From: CAVOOW01 sp963697675
Lineage (GTDB): Bacteria; Actinomycetota; Actinomycetes; JACCUZ01
Direction: 5' to 3'
Assembly: GCA_963697675.1 (NCBI GenBank)
Contig: CAVOOW010000002.1
Location: 1-64,000, forward strand
Length of the DNA: 64,000 nt
In this document: positions 37,770-46,736 of the stretch, in pieces
Layout: the number at the start of each line of letters is the position of its first letter
Numbering within the stretch: position 1 is the first letter of the stretch
The notes under the pieces: model-generated
Database searches by the model: none
The model's input: only the letters and a program-made list of their open reading frames with translations
What the model was told of the DNA's origin: nothing
Translations under genes and position numbers: made by a program

Positions 37770-37931
37770 ATGAGCGCGAAGAACCGCTACTGGGACCACG
37801 AGGCGTGCAGCTGGGTCACCTACGACCCGGCGGCCGAGGCGTTGCCGGCCACGCTGGCCGCTGCGATGCCCGAGCAGCGTGACGACGAGCCGGTGGTCGC
37901 AGCCGTGGAAGCGATCGCGCCGGCTGAGTGA
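37770..37931 (+). CDS. Small hypothetical protein
   Basis: 53 aa: MSAKNRYWDHEACSWVTYDP, then an Ala/Glu-rich tail. It has one Cys and two Trp. The start region resembles short actinobacterial proteins of unknown function. A GAGG-containing stretch precedes the ATG. Coding is supported only by composition and the plausible start. Confidence 0.45.
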   Translation: MSAKNRYWDHEACSWVTYDPAAEALPATLAAAMPEQRDDEPVVAAVEAIAPAE

Positions 37932-37933
37932 TC

Positions 37934-38050
37934 ATCAGCGGTACGACGGCGCGCGACTGACCCGCCTGCCCCGGATCAGCGGTACGGCGACGCGCGACTG
38001 ACCCGCCTGCCCCGGATGAGCGGTCCGCGACGCGCGACTGACCTGACCTG
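37934..38050. repeat. 41-bp direct tandem repeat, about three copies
   Basis: Copies start at 37934, 37975 and 38016, each beginning ATCAGCGGTACG or a near variant and containing CGCGACTGACCCGCCTG. The third copy has diverged. Together with the inverted repeats at 38.08-38.31 kb it fills the 473-bp gap between the small protein and DUF429; no gene is visible there. Confidence 0.88.
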
Positions 38051-38081
38051 CGAAGATCCGCAGCTCCCGGCGGCGCGGTTT

Positions 38082-38138
38082 TTCATGATCGCGAAGGATC
38101 TCAAAGCCGCGCGCCACACGATCCTTCGTGATCATGAA
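38082..38138. repeat. 19-bp inverted repeat (TTCATGATC type)
   Basis: TTCATGATCGCGAAGGATC (38082-38100) pairs with GATCCTTCGTGATCATGAA (38120-38138) with one mismatch, around a 19-nt loop. The ATGATC core recalls the palindrome family at 10.8 and 34 kb. Confidence 0.85.
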
Positions 38139-38240
38139 GGATCCGGCCGGCTCCAGCGACCTGGTTGCACGATCGGCATCACCGACGACCCGTGGCGGCG
38201 CTGTCCGGCGCCTCGGAGAGCTTGCGCATCAACCAGTTCT

Positions 38241-38308
38241 GCAAGATCGCTAACTGCGGTGAAAAGTCGATTCGACTCCACGTTTTCGACCGCTGACAGC
38301 GATCTTGC
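38241..38308. repeat. Inverted repeat, GCAAGATCGCT arms
   Basis: GCAAGATCGCT (38241-38251) and AGCGATCTTGC (38298-38308) pair perfectly; inside the loop CGGTGAAAA and TTTTCGACCG extend the stem. CTGCAAGATCG differs by one base from CTGCATGATCG in the 34-kb elements. Confidence 0.8.
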
Positions 38309-38404
38309 GGCCGGTGCTGGTGCGTGCGTGCCGGATCGCTGCCGGTGCCGGTGCCGACGCGTCAGCCTCCTGGCATCGACCAGCGTCATGATCGTGGCGG
38401 ACAG

Positions 38405-39064
38405 CTAGACGACGATGCGCATCGGGCGTCCGAGGTCGTCGCGCGGCGGACTGGCCGGCAACGACTCGGCCTCGCCGCGCAGCCAGCGTTCTCCGGACCA
38501 GGCTGCGGCGAGGGCGTCGAGTCCGTCCAGCCCCGGCGGCACGTCGCGCAGCGCCGGCCACCGGCCGGCCAGTGCGCGCAGCCGAACCGCCCGCCCGTCC
38601 GTCCCGTGCTTGCTCGGCAGCACCGCACCGGCCAGCCGCGCGAAGGACAGCTCGGGATGCACTTCGACCAGGCGAGGGTCGTCGGCGACGGCGTCCACCT
38701 CGCGGATCTTGTCGACGATGTTCCAGGTCTGCACCGACAGGCCGAGACCCCCAGCATGGGCACGGTGGCGCGCGGCCGCGTCGGCGTACGACGTCGCTTG
38801 AAGCACGTCGCGGGGCGGTGCGAGGAAGACGCGCGGGTGCGCCCGCCCGAGAACCTTCTTCGCGAGCAGGTCGCACTCCCGCCGGCCGGTGCGCGGCAGG
38901 CCGATCGGCATGTCGACGGCGATCACGTCGACATCGAGCGCGAGCGCCTGCGAGATCGTCGGGAGCCGCAACCAGGTGACGTCCTCACCAGCCGTGTCCT
39001 CGATGTCGACCACCGCTGCCGCCCAGCCACCGCGGGCGCCGTCCACCCCGAGGATGCGCGTCAC
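38405..39064 (-). CDS. DUF429 family protein (predicted nuclease fold)
   Basis: 219 aa. Begins ILGVDGARGGWAAAVVD and continues VDVIAVDMPIGLP, the RNase H-like motif set of DUF429; later RRECDLLAKK, HPRVFLAPPRDVL and VEVHPELSFARL are family-typical. Function is unproven, predicted nuclease. GTG at 39064 is only 26 bases from the divergent rpiB start, so the two share a promoter region. Confidence 0.85.
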   Translation of the reverse strand: MTRILGVDGARGGWAAAVVDIEDTAGEDVTWLRLPTISQALALDVDVIAVDMPIGLPRTGRRECDLLAKKVLGRAHPRVFLAPPRDVLQATSYADAAARHRAHAGGLGLSVQTWNIVDKIREVDAVADDPRLVEVHPELSFARLAGAVLPSKHGTDGRAVRLRALAGRWPALRDVPPGLDGLDALAAAWSGERWLRGEAESLPASPPRDDLGRPMRIVV

Positions 39065-39077
39065 CGCCGCGGCCTGC

Positions 39078-39083
39078 TTGAAT
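39078..39083 (+). promoter_or_regulatory. Leaderless -10 element for rpiB
   Basis: TTGAAT lies 7 bases before the ATG at 39091 with no ribosome binding site. An earlier in-frame ATG at 39082 overlaps this element and is therefore less likely to be the start. Confidence 0.4.
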
Positions 39084-39090
39084 GCGCGCC

Positions 39091-39573
39091 ATGCGCGTGC
39101 ACATCGGCTCCGACCACGCCGGCTTCGAGCTCAAGGCCCACCTCGTCGAGCAGCTGGGGGAGCGGGGCTACGAGGTCGTCGACCACGGACCCGTCGAGTT
39201 CGACCCGGTCGACGACTATCCGCCCTACGTGCTCCGGGCAGCCGTCGCGGTGGTCAACGACGCCGGAAGCCTGGGCGTGGTCATCGGCGGCTCGGGCAAC
39301 GGTGAGGCGATCGCGGCGAACAAGGTTCGAGGCGTACGGGCCGCGCTGGCCTGGAACGACGACACCGCCAGCCTCGGGCGGGCACACAACAACGCCAACG
39401 TCGTCGCTGTCGGAGCCCGCATGCACAGCCTCGACGAGGCCGGTCGGCTGGTCGAGCGGTTCCTGACCACGCCCTTCAGCGGCGACGAGCGACACGCCCG
39501 CCGCATCGGGATGCTGGAGCACTACGAGTCGACCGGCGAGCTGCCTGAGCTGCCGTCGGCACCGACGCTCTGA
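39091..39573 (+). CDS. rpiB: Ribose-5-phosphate isomerase B
   Basis: 160 aa. Interconverts ribose 5-phosphate and ribulose 5-phosphate. IGSDHAGFELKAHL, VVIGGSGNGEAIAANKVRGV and NNANVVAVGARM are the RpiB/LacA signatures. The active-site base of this branch lies in the GSGNGE region, where the Cys of E. coli RpiB is replaced by Ser, as usual in actinobacteria (compare Rv2465c). Divergent from DUF429. Confidence 0.93.
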   Translation: MRVHIGSDHAGFELKAHLVEQLGERGYEVVDHGPVEFDPVDDYPPYVLRAAVAVVNDAGSLGVVIGGSGNGEAIAANKVRGVRAALAWNDDTASLGRAHNNANVVAVGARMHSLDEAGRLVERFLTTPFSGDERHARRIGMLEHYESTGELPELPSAPTL

Positions 39574-39740
39574 GCCCGGCCGGCTTCCCGCGCCGCGACG
39601 TCTGACCGCGACACGTCACGCGCGCGCATCGCCGCCGTGGTGCCGACCTTCGACGGTCCGGGCGCGGCCAGCCCGCGCAGCGGCTCGTCGTTCGGCAGCG
39701 CGCGTTCGGACCGGTCCTGGCCGCTCCACAGCGTCCGCAC
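39522..39740 (-). CDS. Possible small protein overlapping the 3' end of rpiB
   Basis: 72 aa from a GTG at 39740 with GGAG 4-5 bases upstream; about 88 percent of third codon positions are G or C. The core reads AAMRARDVSRSDVAAREAGR. It overlaps the last 52 bases of rpiB on the other strand. No known domain is recognised. Composition alone supports it, so it may be spurious. Confidence 0.3.
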   Translation of the reverse strand: MRTLWSGQDRSERALPNDEPLRGLAAPGPSKVGTTAAMRARDVSRSDVAAREAGRAQSVGADGSSGSSPVDS

Positions 39741-39774
39741 CCGTCTCCACCGGCTCGCGCTCTTCCATGGCGGG

Positions 39775-41028
39775 CTAGAAGATGACCGGGCACCAGGGTG
39801 CCGGGCTGGAGCGGAAGGCAATGCCGGCGCTCGTCACAGCGCCGGGCGTGTGCTCGGTGATCCGCCCCGCCATCGCGAGGTCGGTGATCGCCGTGCCACC
39901 GAGATAGACCGCGCCGAGCTCGGTGACCGACATCGACAGGTCGGCCGACCGGTCGGTCGCGACGCAGTTGACCTCCCCGCCGCGGGCGAGCAGGTGCCAG
40001 CGTCCCTCGTTCCACGGGCAGAGGGGGTCGGTGACGTCGAGGACCACGTCGACCGGCGCCGTGTAGGTCCGCGCCTTCAGCGCGGCCGGCACGTCGATGA
40101 GTCGCACATAGAGAGCGTCCAGCCAGCGCGGCGTCGCGGAGCGGACGTTCTCGAGCCAGAACAGCAGCGGGTCGTCGACGGCAACGTTCCAGACGTCGAC
40201 CTGGCTCATCAGGTCCTGATCGAACAGGAAGCGGTAGAGCAGGGCGCGGGCCGGTCCGTCGAGGGCAGCCACCTCCCGCACGATGACGGTGCCCTTCGGC
40301 TGGCCGGGGCCCCAGTCCTGCTTCGTCGCATAGCGGGCATACCCACGTACGCCGCTGTCGTCCTCGGCGACCACGCAACGCAGCGCCGATCGGCCCTCGC
40401 GCATGCTCGGCACGTCGCGGACCGCCTTGCGCCACCACCGGTCGTCGCGCACCAGCATGCCCGGGCGCTGCGCGGCCACCTGTGCATAGACCTCGGCCGT
40501 GATCTTCCAGTCGTCCGCGGGCACCAGCCGCAGCCGGAGCGTCGGATCGGTGGGTACGTCGGCGCGCAGCGCCCCAGGGCTACGAGAGACATCCAGGGCG
40601 TACGCGCGACTGGCGAGGCCATAGCCGAACCGGCCATAGATCATCGGCTCGGACGCCCAGAGGATCGCGAGTGGCTCCCGCCCCCGTTCGCGGATCTCGT
40701 GCAGCTGATGGGTCATCAGCGCCCGCAGGACCCCGCGCCGCCGGTGCGTCGGGAGCACGCCGACCCAGCTGATCCCCGCCGCGGGCACCACCGCACCGGG
40801 GACGCTCAGGTCGAAGGAGTAGGCCGTGGCGATGCCGACCGGGGTCGCCCCGTCGAAGGCGGCGATGCTGCGACCAGCCTCGAACATCTCGCGTTCCAGC
40901 TCGTTGAGCTCGTCGGGCACGGTCATGCCGAAGGCGATGCTGTCCGTCTCGAGGAACGCCGCCCAGTCGTCGTCGTCGCCGATGGTGCGCACGGGGAAGG
41001 GGCCGGGTCCGGACGGGGCGTTAGTCAT
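39775..41028 (-). CDS. Eis-like GNAT N-acetyltransferase
   Basis: 417 aa. Two GNAT-fold regions plus a C-terminal SCP2-like domain, the layout of Eis proteins that acetylate amines with acetyl-CoA. The acetyl-CoA pocket is GISWVGVLPTHRRRGVLRALM; IYGRFGYGLASR and the C-terminal Phe (PVIF) fit the family, in which the C-terminal carboxylate serves in catalysis. ATG at 41028; the upstream TAGGCA suggests a leaderless start. Natural substrate unknown. Confidence 0.88.
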   Translation of the reverse strand: MTNAPSGPGPFPVRTIGDDDDWAAFLETDSIAFGMTVPDELNELEREMFEAGRSIAAFDGATPVGIATAYSFDLSVPGAVVPAAGISWVGVLPTHRRRGVLRALMTHQLHEIRERGREPLAILWASEPMIYGRFGYGLASRAYALDVSRSPGALRADVPTDPTLRLRLVPADDWKITAEVYAQVAAQRPGMLVRDDRWWRKAVRDVPSMREGRSALRCVVAEDDSGVRGYARYATKQDWGPGQPKGTVIVREVAALDGPARALLYRFLFDQDLMSQVDVWNVAVDDPLLFWLENVRSATPRWLDALYVRLIDVPAALKARTYTAPVDVVLDVTDPLCPWNEGRWHLLARGGEVNCVATDRSADLSMSVTELGAVYLGGTAITDLAMAGRITEHTPGAVTSAGIAFRSSPAPWCPVIF

Positions 41029-41218
41029 GCAGCCTGCCTACCAGAGCGGGCCGCAGGCACGCATCCTCAAATCACCCGCCGGCCCCACTGGCACCCGTGC
41101 GGCAGCGTCCCGGCCGCCCTCTGGACGCGCCCGTCGGCGGGCTGGCCGGGGCGGCGGCTGGGCGGCGAACCCGCCGGAACGGGGAGTGACCGGCGGTGAC
41201 GATCGGTACTGTCGGGGC

Positions 41219-42319
41219 ATGGCTGCCAATGGCGAGGGGCGTCGTCGCACCCGGTCGGCGCTTCGGTGGCGAATATCGACGCTCCTGCGCCGGCATGTCA
41301 TCCACTCCGACGGGTTCGTGCTGCTCGCGCTCAGCCTGTGCGCGGTGGCGGCCGGTGTCCTCAACAACAGGGGTCCGGGCACCTGGTTCCCGGTGGCGAT
41401 GCTCTCGTTGCCCGTGCTCGTGGGCGGCTTCCTGCTCAGCGTGCGGAGCCTGCTGCTGCTCTATATCGTCGTCGCGGCGGTGGGGATCTTCGAGTCCACG
41501 CACGGCAGCCGCAGTGTCGGTCCGTTCTTCGTCGTGTTCGTCACCGCGGCGGTCGTGCTGTTGTTCGCCCGCAGCCGCGGGCGCCTCGGCGTCCAGGGCA
41601 CGCGCGGCGACTCGATGCTGGTGGACTTACGCGACCGGCTGAGGGCCCAGGGCGAGATGCCGGCGCTGCCCGACGGCTGGTCGGCGGAGGTTGTGCTGCG
41701 TTCCGCGGGCGGCGCCTCGTTTTCCGGGGACTTCCTCGTCTCCACGCGCTCCGATGACGAGCTGACCCTGGAGGTCGCGCTGGTCGACGTCTCGGGCAAG
41801 GGGGTCGACGCCGGCACCCGGGCCTTGCTGCTGTCCGGCGCGTTCGGCGGTCTGCTCGGGTCGGCCACGCCTGAGGAGTTCCTGCCGGCAGCGAACCGTT
41901 ACCTGCTCCGTCAGCAGTGGGACGAGGGCTTCGCGACGATGGGCCATGTGGTCATCGACCTCAAGACCGGTGACTACATGCTGGCCACGGCCGGCCATCC
42001 GCCTGCCGTGCACTACGACTCCGGCTCCGGGCGCTGGCGGGTCAGCGAGGCGAGTGAGGGTCCGCTTCTCGGCGTGTTCCCGGATGCCAAGTTCGTGAAC
42101 GAGCACGGCCGCCTCGACCGTGGCGACGCCTTGCTGATGTTCACCGACGGGCTGATCGAGACGCCGGGCAAGGACATCTCGGTGGGCATCGACAAGCTGC
42201 TCGGCGAGGCCGAGCGGCTGGTCACGAAGGGTTTCCGGCACGGCGCGCGCAAGCTCATCGACCGGGTCGCGGCGGCTCACAACGATGACCGCGCCGTCGT
42301 GCTCATCTGGCGCGCCTGA
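41219..42319 (+). CDS. Membrane-anchored SpoIIE-type PP2C phosphatase
   Basis: 366 aa. The N-terminal third has four closely spaced hydrophobic segments (residues about 32-125), then the PPM/SpoIIE Ser/Thr phosphatase domain: SGDFLVS, VDVSGKGVDAG, TAGHPPAVHYD and FTDGLIETPG, with metal-binding Asp residues present. Such enzymes act on anti-anti-sigma factors in partner switching; the partner is not in the window. ATG at 41219 has TACTGT 6 bases upstream and no ribosome binding site, so it is probably leaderless. Starts the signalling cluster. Confidence 0.9.
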   Translation: MAANGEGRRRTRSALRWRISTLLRRHVIHSDGFVLLALSLCAVAAGVLNNRGPGTWFPVAMLSLPVLVGGFLLSVRSLLLLYIVVAAVGIFESTHGSRSVGPFFVVFVTAAVVLLFARSRGRLGVQGTRGDSMLVDLRDRLRAQGEMPALPDGWSAEVVLRSAGGASFSGDFLVSTRSDDELTLEVALVDVSGKGVDAGTRALLLSGAFGGLLGSATPEEFLPAANRYLLRQQWDEGFATMGHVVIDLKTGDYMLATAGHPPAVHYDSGSGRWRVSEASEGPLLGVFPDAKFVNEHGRLDRGDALLMFTDGLIETPGKDISVGIDKLLGEAERLVTKGFRHGARKLIDRVAAAHNDDRAVVLIWRA

Positions 42320-42411
42320 CCGACTCCGGCTCGTACCTCGCCTGTTGGTCGCGATCATCGGGCTCGTTGCTCGCCCTTCACGATCGCTCCATACGTGCCG
42401 AGACATACCGT

Positions 42412-43521
42412 GTGGAGACTTCACCGGGTCAGCCTGCGATCGAGCGCGCGCCGAACCGCGTCCCCGGGGAGCCCGCAGCCGACTTCGACCGCATCAACAG
42501 CCTGGCGGTCATGGCTCGCGCGCTCGGGCGGTCTGCCGAGCTCCACACCCTGCTGGAGACGGCCGCGGAACAGGCTCTGCTGGCGCTCCATGCGGCCAGC
42601 GTCTCCGTCAGCCGGCTCGAGGCCGGAACGGGCATGATCCGCACGATCGTCAACGTCGGGGACCTTGGCCCCCAGGAGGAGCGCTGGCCGGAGAACGAGC
42701 GCTACGGGCTGGAGGACTTCAGCCAGCTCGCCACCGTCGTGGAGGAGCTGCAGCCATGGACGTCGTCGCTGGACGACCCGGCGTGCAACCCCATGGAGGT
42801 CGAGCTGCTCCAGTCCCTCGGGAAGGGCACGGCGCTGGCCGCGCCGATGATCGTCGACGGTGTGCTGTGGGGCGAGCTGTACGCCACGCGCCACGTCGGC
42901 GCAGCCAACTTCGCGGCGATCGACATGGCCTACTGCGAGGCCCTCGTAGCGATCCTGGCGGGCGCGATTTCCCGTGCCCGGCAGGAGGAGGTGCTGGGTC
43001 AGCTGGCCTACCGCGACGCCCTCACCGGCCTGGTCAACCGTCGTGGCCTGGACGAGGCGGCTGAGCAGGCCATGAGCGCAGCCGACGGTGGCATGCGGTC
43101 AGTGACCGTCGTGATGGCCGACGTCAACGGGCTCAAGCTGGTGAACGACACGGTTGGACACGACGCGGGCGACGGAGTCCTGCGGGCCGTGTCGGTGATC
43201 TTGCAGCGCCACATCGGTGCGTTGCACGGCAGCCTCATCGCCCGCATCGGCGGCGACGAGTTCGCTGCCCTGGTGCCCGGCCAATCGGTCGAGCGGGTGA
43301 TGGCGGCGGCGCGCCGGGCGTGCGAGGCGGCCTCGCAGCTGCCCTACGGCGCCGGTCTGTCGTGCGGTGTCGCGTCCACGTCGGAGCTCCCAGGTGCCTC
43401 CGTGGGTGACCTGTTCCGAGCGGCCGACCGGGCGCAGTATCTCGCCAAGAGCACCGGCAGCAGCACCGCGCGGCTGGCTCCCGCCACGCGGACGATGCGC
43501 ACGCCGGTTGCTACTGAATGA
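42412..43521 (+). CDS. GAF-GGDEF diguanylate cyclase
   Basis: 369 aa. GAF domain at residues about 35-190, then a GGDEF domain with an intact active site RIGGDEFAAL; DALTGLVNRRGL and DVNGLKLVNDTVGHDAGD are the other family motifs. It should make c-di-GMP. No RxxD inhibitory site is seen five residues before GGDEF, so it is probably not feedback-inhibited by product. The start is uncertain: GTG at 42412 is taken, TTG at 42367 is possible. Its stop overlaps the convergent beta-helix gene by 11 bases. Confidence 0.88.
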   Translation: METSPGQPAIERAPNRVPGEPAADFDRINSLAVMARALGRSAELHTLLETAAEQALLALHAASVSVSRLEAGTGMIRTIVNVGDLGPQEERWPENERYGLEDFSQLATVVEELQPWTSSLDDPACNPMEVELLQSLGKGTALAAPMIVDGVLWGELYATRHVGAANFAAIDMAYCEALVAILAGAISRARQEEVLGQLAYRDALTGLVNRRGLDEAAEQAMSAADGGMRSVTVVMADVNGLKLVNDTVGHDAGDGVLRAVSVILQRHIGALHGSLIARIGGDEFAALVPGQSVERVMAAARRACEAASQLPYGAGLSCGVASTSELPGASVGDLFRAADRAQYLAKSTGSSTARLAPATRTMRTPVATE

Positions 43522-44683
43522 CGGAGCTGGTCACCCGCGGATGTCCCTTCCCGAGGAAGAAGATGCCCGGGTAGCCGGCCGTCTCGAAGCCGTCGCTGGG
43601 GTTCTTGCGCAGCACTGAGTGGTCGATGCTGAGGCTGCCCGTCCGGTCGTTGCTCACGAAGAAGATGGCCCCGCCGCCCTCGCGGGCGTGGTTGTGCTTC
43701 ATCTTCGTGCCCGCGAGCGTGACGGTGAACAGGTTGCCGTCCGTGTAGATGCCCGCTCCGCTCCCTCCACCGGGGCTGCCGGGCCGAGCGGGGTTGGCAC
43801 CGTTCCCGACCGCCTTGTTGTGGCTGATGACGCTGTTGAGGACGACCCACGAGACGCCGATGCTGCTCAGTGCTCCACCGTTGGAGCACCGCCCGCCGTA
43901 GCCCTTGGCCCCGCCGAAGGTGCTGTGCACCACGTAGACAGGCTTGTCGCGAAACTGGTCCAGCACGCGGATCGCTGCGCCGCCGAGGTCGGGGCCGGTG
44001 GAGTCGCAGCGGCTCTTGAAGAACCGTGAGTTCACGACCTTCAGCCGCCCGCCACGTACGAAGACCGCTCCGCCACCGCCGCCTTCGGCGTGCAGCCCGG
44101 TCGAGTCGCCCTTGGTGATCGTGAGGTTCTGCAAGGTCAGCCGCGGAGTCTTCTGGTCCTGACAGTGCGACGACGTGATGCCTTGCGCGGGGTCACACGT
44201 GTTCATGTAGATGACGCGCCGCTTGCCGCGCCCGCTGAGGGTGACCTTCCCGCCGCCGTCGATGACAGTCACGGCCCGGCGGTCGTTGCGGATCTTGGCG
44301 GTCTTCTTCAGCTTTATCGTGACCGGATCCGGCCCGCACGAGAACGTGATCAGGCCACCGCGTCGTACTGCCCTCACGACTCGCTTGGAGGTGCAGCTGG
44401 ACTTCGTGCCCTTGCCGACGACACGGGTGGGATGGGACGTGTCCACTGCCCTGGCCGCAGCGGGCACCGGCGCGTGCCCGTCGGGGTTGCCGGCCCGCGG
44501 ACGTGCCCGAGCGGCGACCGCGGTCGCAGAAGCGACCGTCGCAGCAGTGCTCGAGTGGGAGGTCGCTCGCAGGCTCTCCGTCGAGTGCGTGCTCGCCTGC
44601 GCTGCGGGCTCGACGCCGAGGACAGTTCCGGGCAGTACGAGCGCGACGGCGACGAAGGCGGCGCGGCGGCTGTGCTTGCTCAT
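43511..44683 (-). CDS. Secreted right-handed beta-helix protein
   Basis: 390 aa. Signal peptide (basic start, hydrophobic core to about residue 25, then AQAS). A low-complexity Ser/Thr/Ala linker is followed from about residue 95 by repeated short strands ending in Asn and Gly: LTLQNLTITKGDS, LKVVNSRFFKS, VVLNSVISHNKAVG, FTVTLAGTKMKHNHA, LSIDHSVLRKN. This is the parallel beta-helix (pectate-lyase-like) pattern. Four or more Cys may form disulfides. Ligand or polysaccharide activity unknown. Lies between two c-di-GMP enzymes. Confidence 0.78.
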   Translation of the reverse strand: MSKHSRRAAFVAVALVLPGTVLGVEPAAQASTHSTESLRATSHSSTAATVASATAVAARARPRAGNPDGHAPVPAAARAVDTSHPTRVVGKGTKSSCTSKRVVRAVRRGGLITFSCGPDPVTIKLKKTAKIRNDRRAVTVIDGGGKVTLSGRGKRRVIYMNTCDPAQGITSSHCQDQKTPRLTLQNLTITKGDSTGLHAEGGGGGAVFVRGGRLKVVNSRFFKSRCDSTGPDLGGAAIRVLDQFRDKPVYVVHSTFGGAKGYGGRCSNGGALSSIGVSWVVLNSVISHNKAVGNGANPARPGSPGGGSGAGIYTDGNLFTVTLAGTKMKHNHAREGGGAIFFVSNDRTGSLSIDHSVLRKNPSDGFETAGYPGIFFLGKGHPRVTSSVIQ

Positions 44684-44726
44684 CTGTGCAGATCCCCTGC
44701 CGTCGATGTTGCGGGCAGGAGGCACG

Positions 44727-46601
44727 CTAGTGGCCCATGACCAGCTGGCTCGCAGGTGAGGGCAGGCGCAGGTGGCCTTGCGAGGCCGCGGTGAGCTGGG
44801 CCGCGATGGCCGAAGCCGGCATGGGGCGCGCGTAGTAGTAGCCCTGGGCGAACTCGCAGCCGATGGCGCTGATCTCGTCGCGCTGGACCCGCGTCTCGAC
44901 TCCCTCTGCGGTGACGGCGAGCCCGAGGACATGCGCAAGTTCCGTGACGGCCGCGACGATCGCACCCCCCTCGGGGTCGTGACCGATGTCGGAGATGAAA
45001 CTCTGATCGATCTTGACGATGTGGATGGGCAGCCGACGCAGATAGCTCAGCGATGAATAACCCGTGCCGAAGTCGTCCAGGGCCAGCCGCACCCCGAGGT
45101 CCCTGAGATCGGACAGCACTGTCAGCGCCCGCTCGGTGTCCTCGATGATGATGTTCTCCGTCATCTCCAGGACCAACGCCGTCGGATCCATGCCCGTGCG
45201 GTCGAGAACGCTCGCGACAGTCCGGAGATAGTCCGGCTTGGACAGCTGGCGTGCCGAGACGTTCACCGCGAGGTCCAGGGGGGACTCGGGGTGTTCGTGC
45301 AGCCATCGGCCGCGGTCGAGGCAGCTGCGTTCGAGCACCCAGGCGCCGATGTCACTGATCAGCCCGCTCTGCTCCGCAACCTCGACGAGCGAGATCGCCG
45401 GCACCGTGCCGCGGGTGGGATGCGTCCAGCGGACCAGGGCCTCCACACCGGTGACGCGTCCGTCGGCGCTGCGCACGATGGGTTGGTAGGCGACGCTGAG
45501 CTCGTGCTTGGCGATGGCCTCGCGCAGGTCCATCTCGAGGCTCTCCCGGTTGTGGGTCTGCACTGCCTCGCGAAGGTCGATGATCTGGTGGCCGGCGCCG
45601 CCCTTGCGCTTGGCCTGGTACATCGCGGTGTCGGCCTGGACCACGAGCTGGTTCGAGATGGCCTCACCCGGACCGGCGAACGCGACGCCGACACTCGCGG
45701 TGATCGAGAGCTCGATCGTGTTGAGCACGAACGGGCGGGCGAACGCCTTGTCGATGCGCCGGGCGAGGACCTCGACGTCGTTCGGGCTGTGCAGGTCCTC
45801 GCACAGGAACACGAACTCGTCGCCGGAGACACGGGCAAGGGTGTCGCCCGGCCGGACCAGACCGGAGAGCCGTCGCGCGACCGCGAGCAGCAGCTCGTCC
45901 CCGACCGGGTGCCCATGGGTGTCGTTGACCTGCTTGAACCGGTCGAGGTCGGCGAACAGGATGGCGGCGTTGGTGTTCGAGCGCTGCGCGCGCAGGGCGG
46001 CATGCTCGAGCCGGTGCTGCAGCATCAGCCGGTTGGGCAGACCGGTCAGCGGGTCGTGCTGGGCGTTGTGGTGGAAACGGTCCGAGGCCTCGCGGGCCTC
46101 GTCGCGAGCCTGCGCGTTGAGCAGGTACGCGGCGGCGACGTCGGCCAGCGTCTGCGCCACATCCATGTTGCGCGGGTCCATCTCGCCGGCGGTTTCCCGG
46201 TAGAGGTCCAGCGCTCCCAGCCGGCCGTCGCCATGGCGCAGCGGGAAGGAGAACACGGCGGTCAGCCCGGCGGCCACCGCCGCAGGGGCGAACTGCGGGA
46301 ACCGGTCATCGGTACGCAGGTCAGCGACTGACACGGCCGCCCCGGACTCGAACGCCTTCAGGCAGGGTCCCTCACCGATGCGGGTCTGCAGCTTCTCGAA
46401 ACGCAGCGCATTCTCGTCCGACGCAGCGATGTAGCGCGGTGCCATCCCGGCGGTGATCAACGAGACTCCCGCCGCGGTGACCGGCAGGATCTCGACGATC
46501 CGTTCGACGAGATGGTCGACGATGCCCTGGATGGGGAAGTCGGTGATCATCGTGCGGGCGAACTCACTCAGCACCGCCGACAGGCTGTCCTCGTGGACCA
46601 C
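44727..46601 (-). CDS. GAF-GGDEF-EAL c-di-GMP turnover protein
   Basis: 624 aa. GAF domain (residues about 20-165), GGDEF domain with SGDEF and an RPGD inhibitory site five residues upstream, then a complete EAL domain: GVEALVRW, NVSARQL, EMTENIII, LDDFGTGYSSL, KIDQSFI, AEGVET. The phosphodiesterase residues are all there, so c-di-GMP hydrolysis is likely; the cyclase with SGDEF in place of GGDEF may be weak or regulatory. GTG at 46601. A palindrome lies about 120 bases upstream. Confidence 0.92.
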   Translation of the reverse strand: MVHEDSLSAVLSEFARTMITDFPIQGIVDHLVERIVEILPVTAAGVSLITAGMAPRYIAASDENALRFEKLQTRIGEGPCLKAFESGAAVSVADLRTDDRFPQFAPAAVAAGLTAVFSFPLRHGDGRLGALDLYRETAGEMDPRNMDVAQTLADVAAAYLLNAQARDEAREASDRFHHNAQHDPLTGLPNRLMLQHRLEHAALRAQRSNTNAAILFADLDRFKQVNDTHGHPVGDELLLAVARRLSGLVRPGDTLARVSGDEFVFLCEDLHSPNDVEVLARRIDKAFARPFVLNTIELSITASVGVAFAGPGEAISNQLVVQADTAMYQAKRKGGAGHQIIDLREAVQTHNRESLEMDLREAIAKHELSVAYQPIVRSADGRVTGVEALVRWTHPTRGTVPAISLVEVAEQSGLISDIGAWVLERSCLDRGRWLHEHPESPLDLAVNVSARQLSKPDYLRTVASVLDRTGMDPTALVLEMTENIIIEDTERALTVLSDLRDLGVRLALDDFGTGYSSLSYLRRLPIHIVKIDQSFISDIGHDPEGGAIVAAVTELAHVLGLAVTAEGVETRVQRDEISAIGCEFAQGYYYARPMPASAIAAQLTAASQGHLRLPSPASQLVMGH

Positions 46602-46722
46602 GCCGACCCCCCAGGCATGATGAAGCAGGGTCCGCGCCTGGTCCGGACGGGCTCACGTTCGGTACGTGAGTGAGGCAACGTTAGCGTCTCGCGTCACGTC
46701 ACGAGCACACAACGTCACATAC

Positions 46723-46736
46723 TTGGTGTGCACCAA
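46723..46736. promoter_or_regulatory. Operator-like palindrome in AT-rich patch
   Basis: TTGGTG TG CACCAA, 6-bp arms around a 2-bp centre, sits beside the most AT-rich 40 bases of the region (AATAGAATAGATATCC). On the minus strand TATTCT follows the AT patch and could be a -10. It would control the GGDEF-EAL gene downstream. Confidence 0.4.

Noticed and set aside
39637..41199. 520-aa + strand open frame opposite the Eis-like gene
   Set aside because: Shadow frame; the acetyltransferase on the minus strand has the acetyl-CoA motif and family length.
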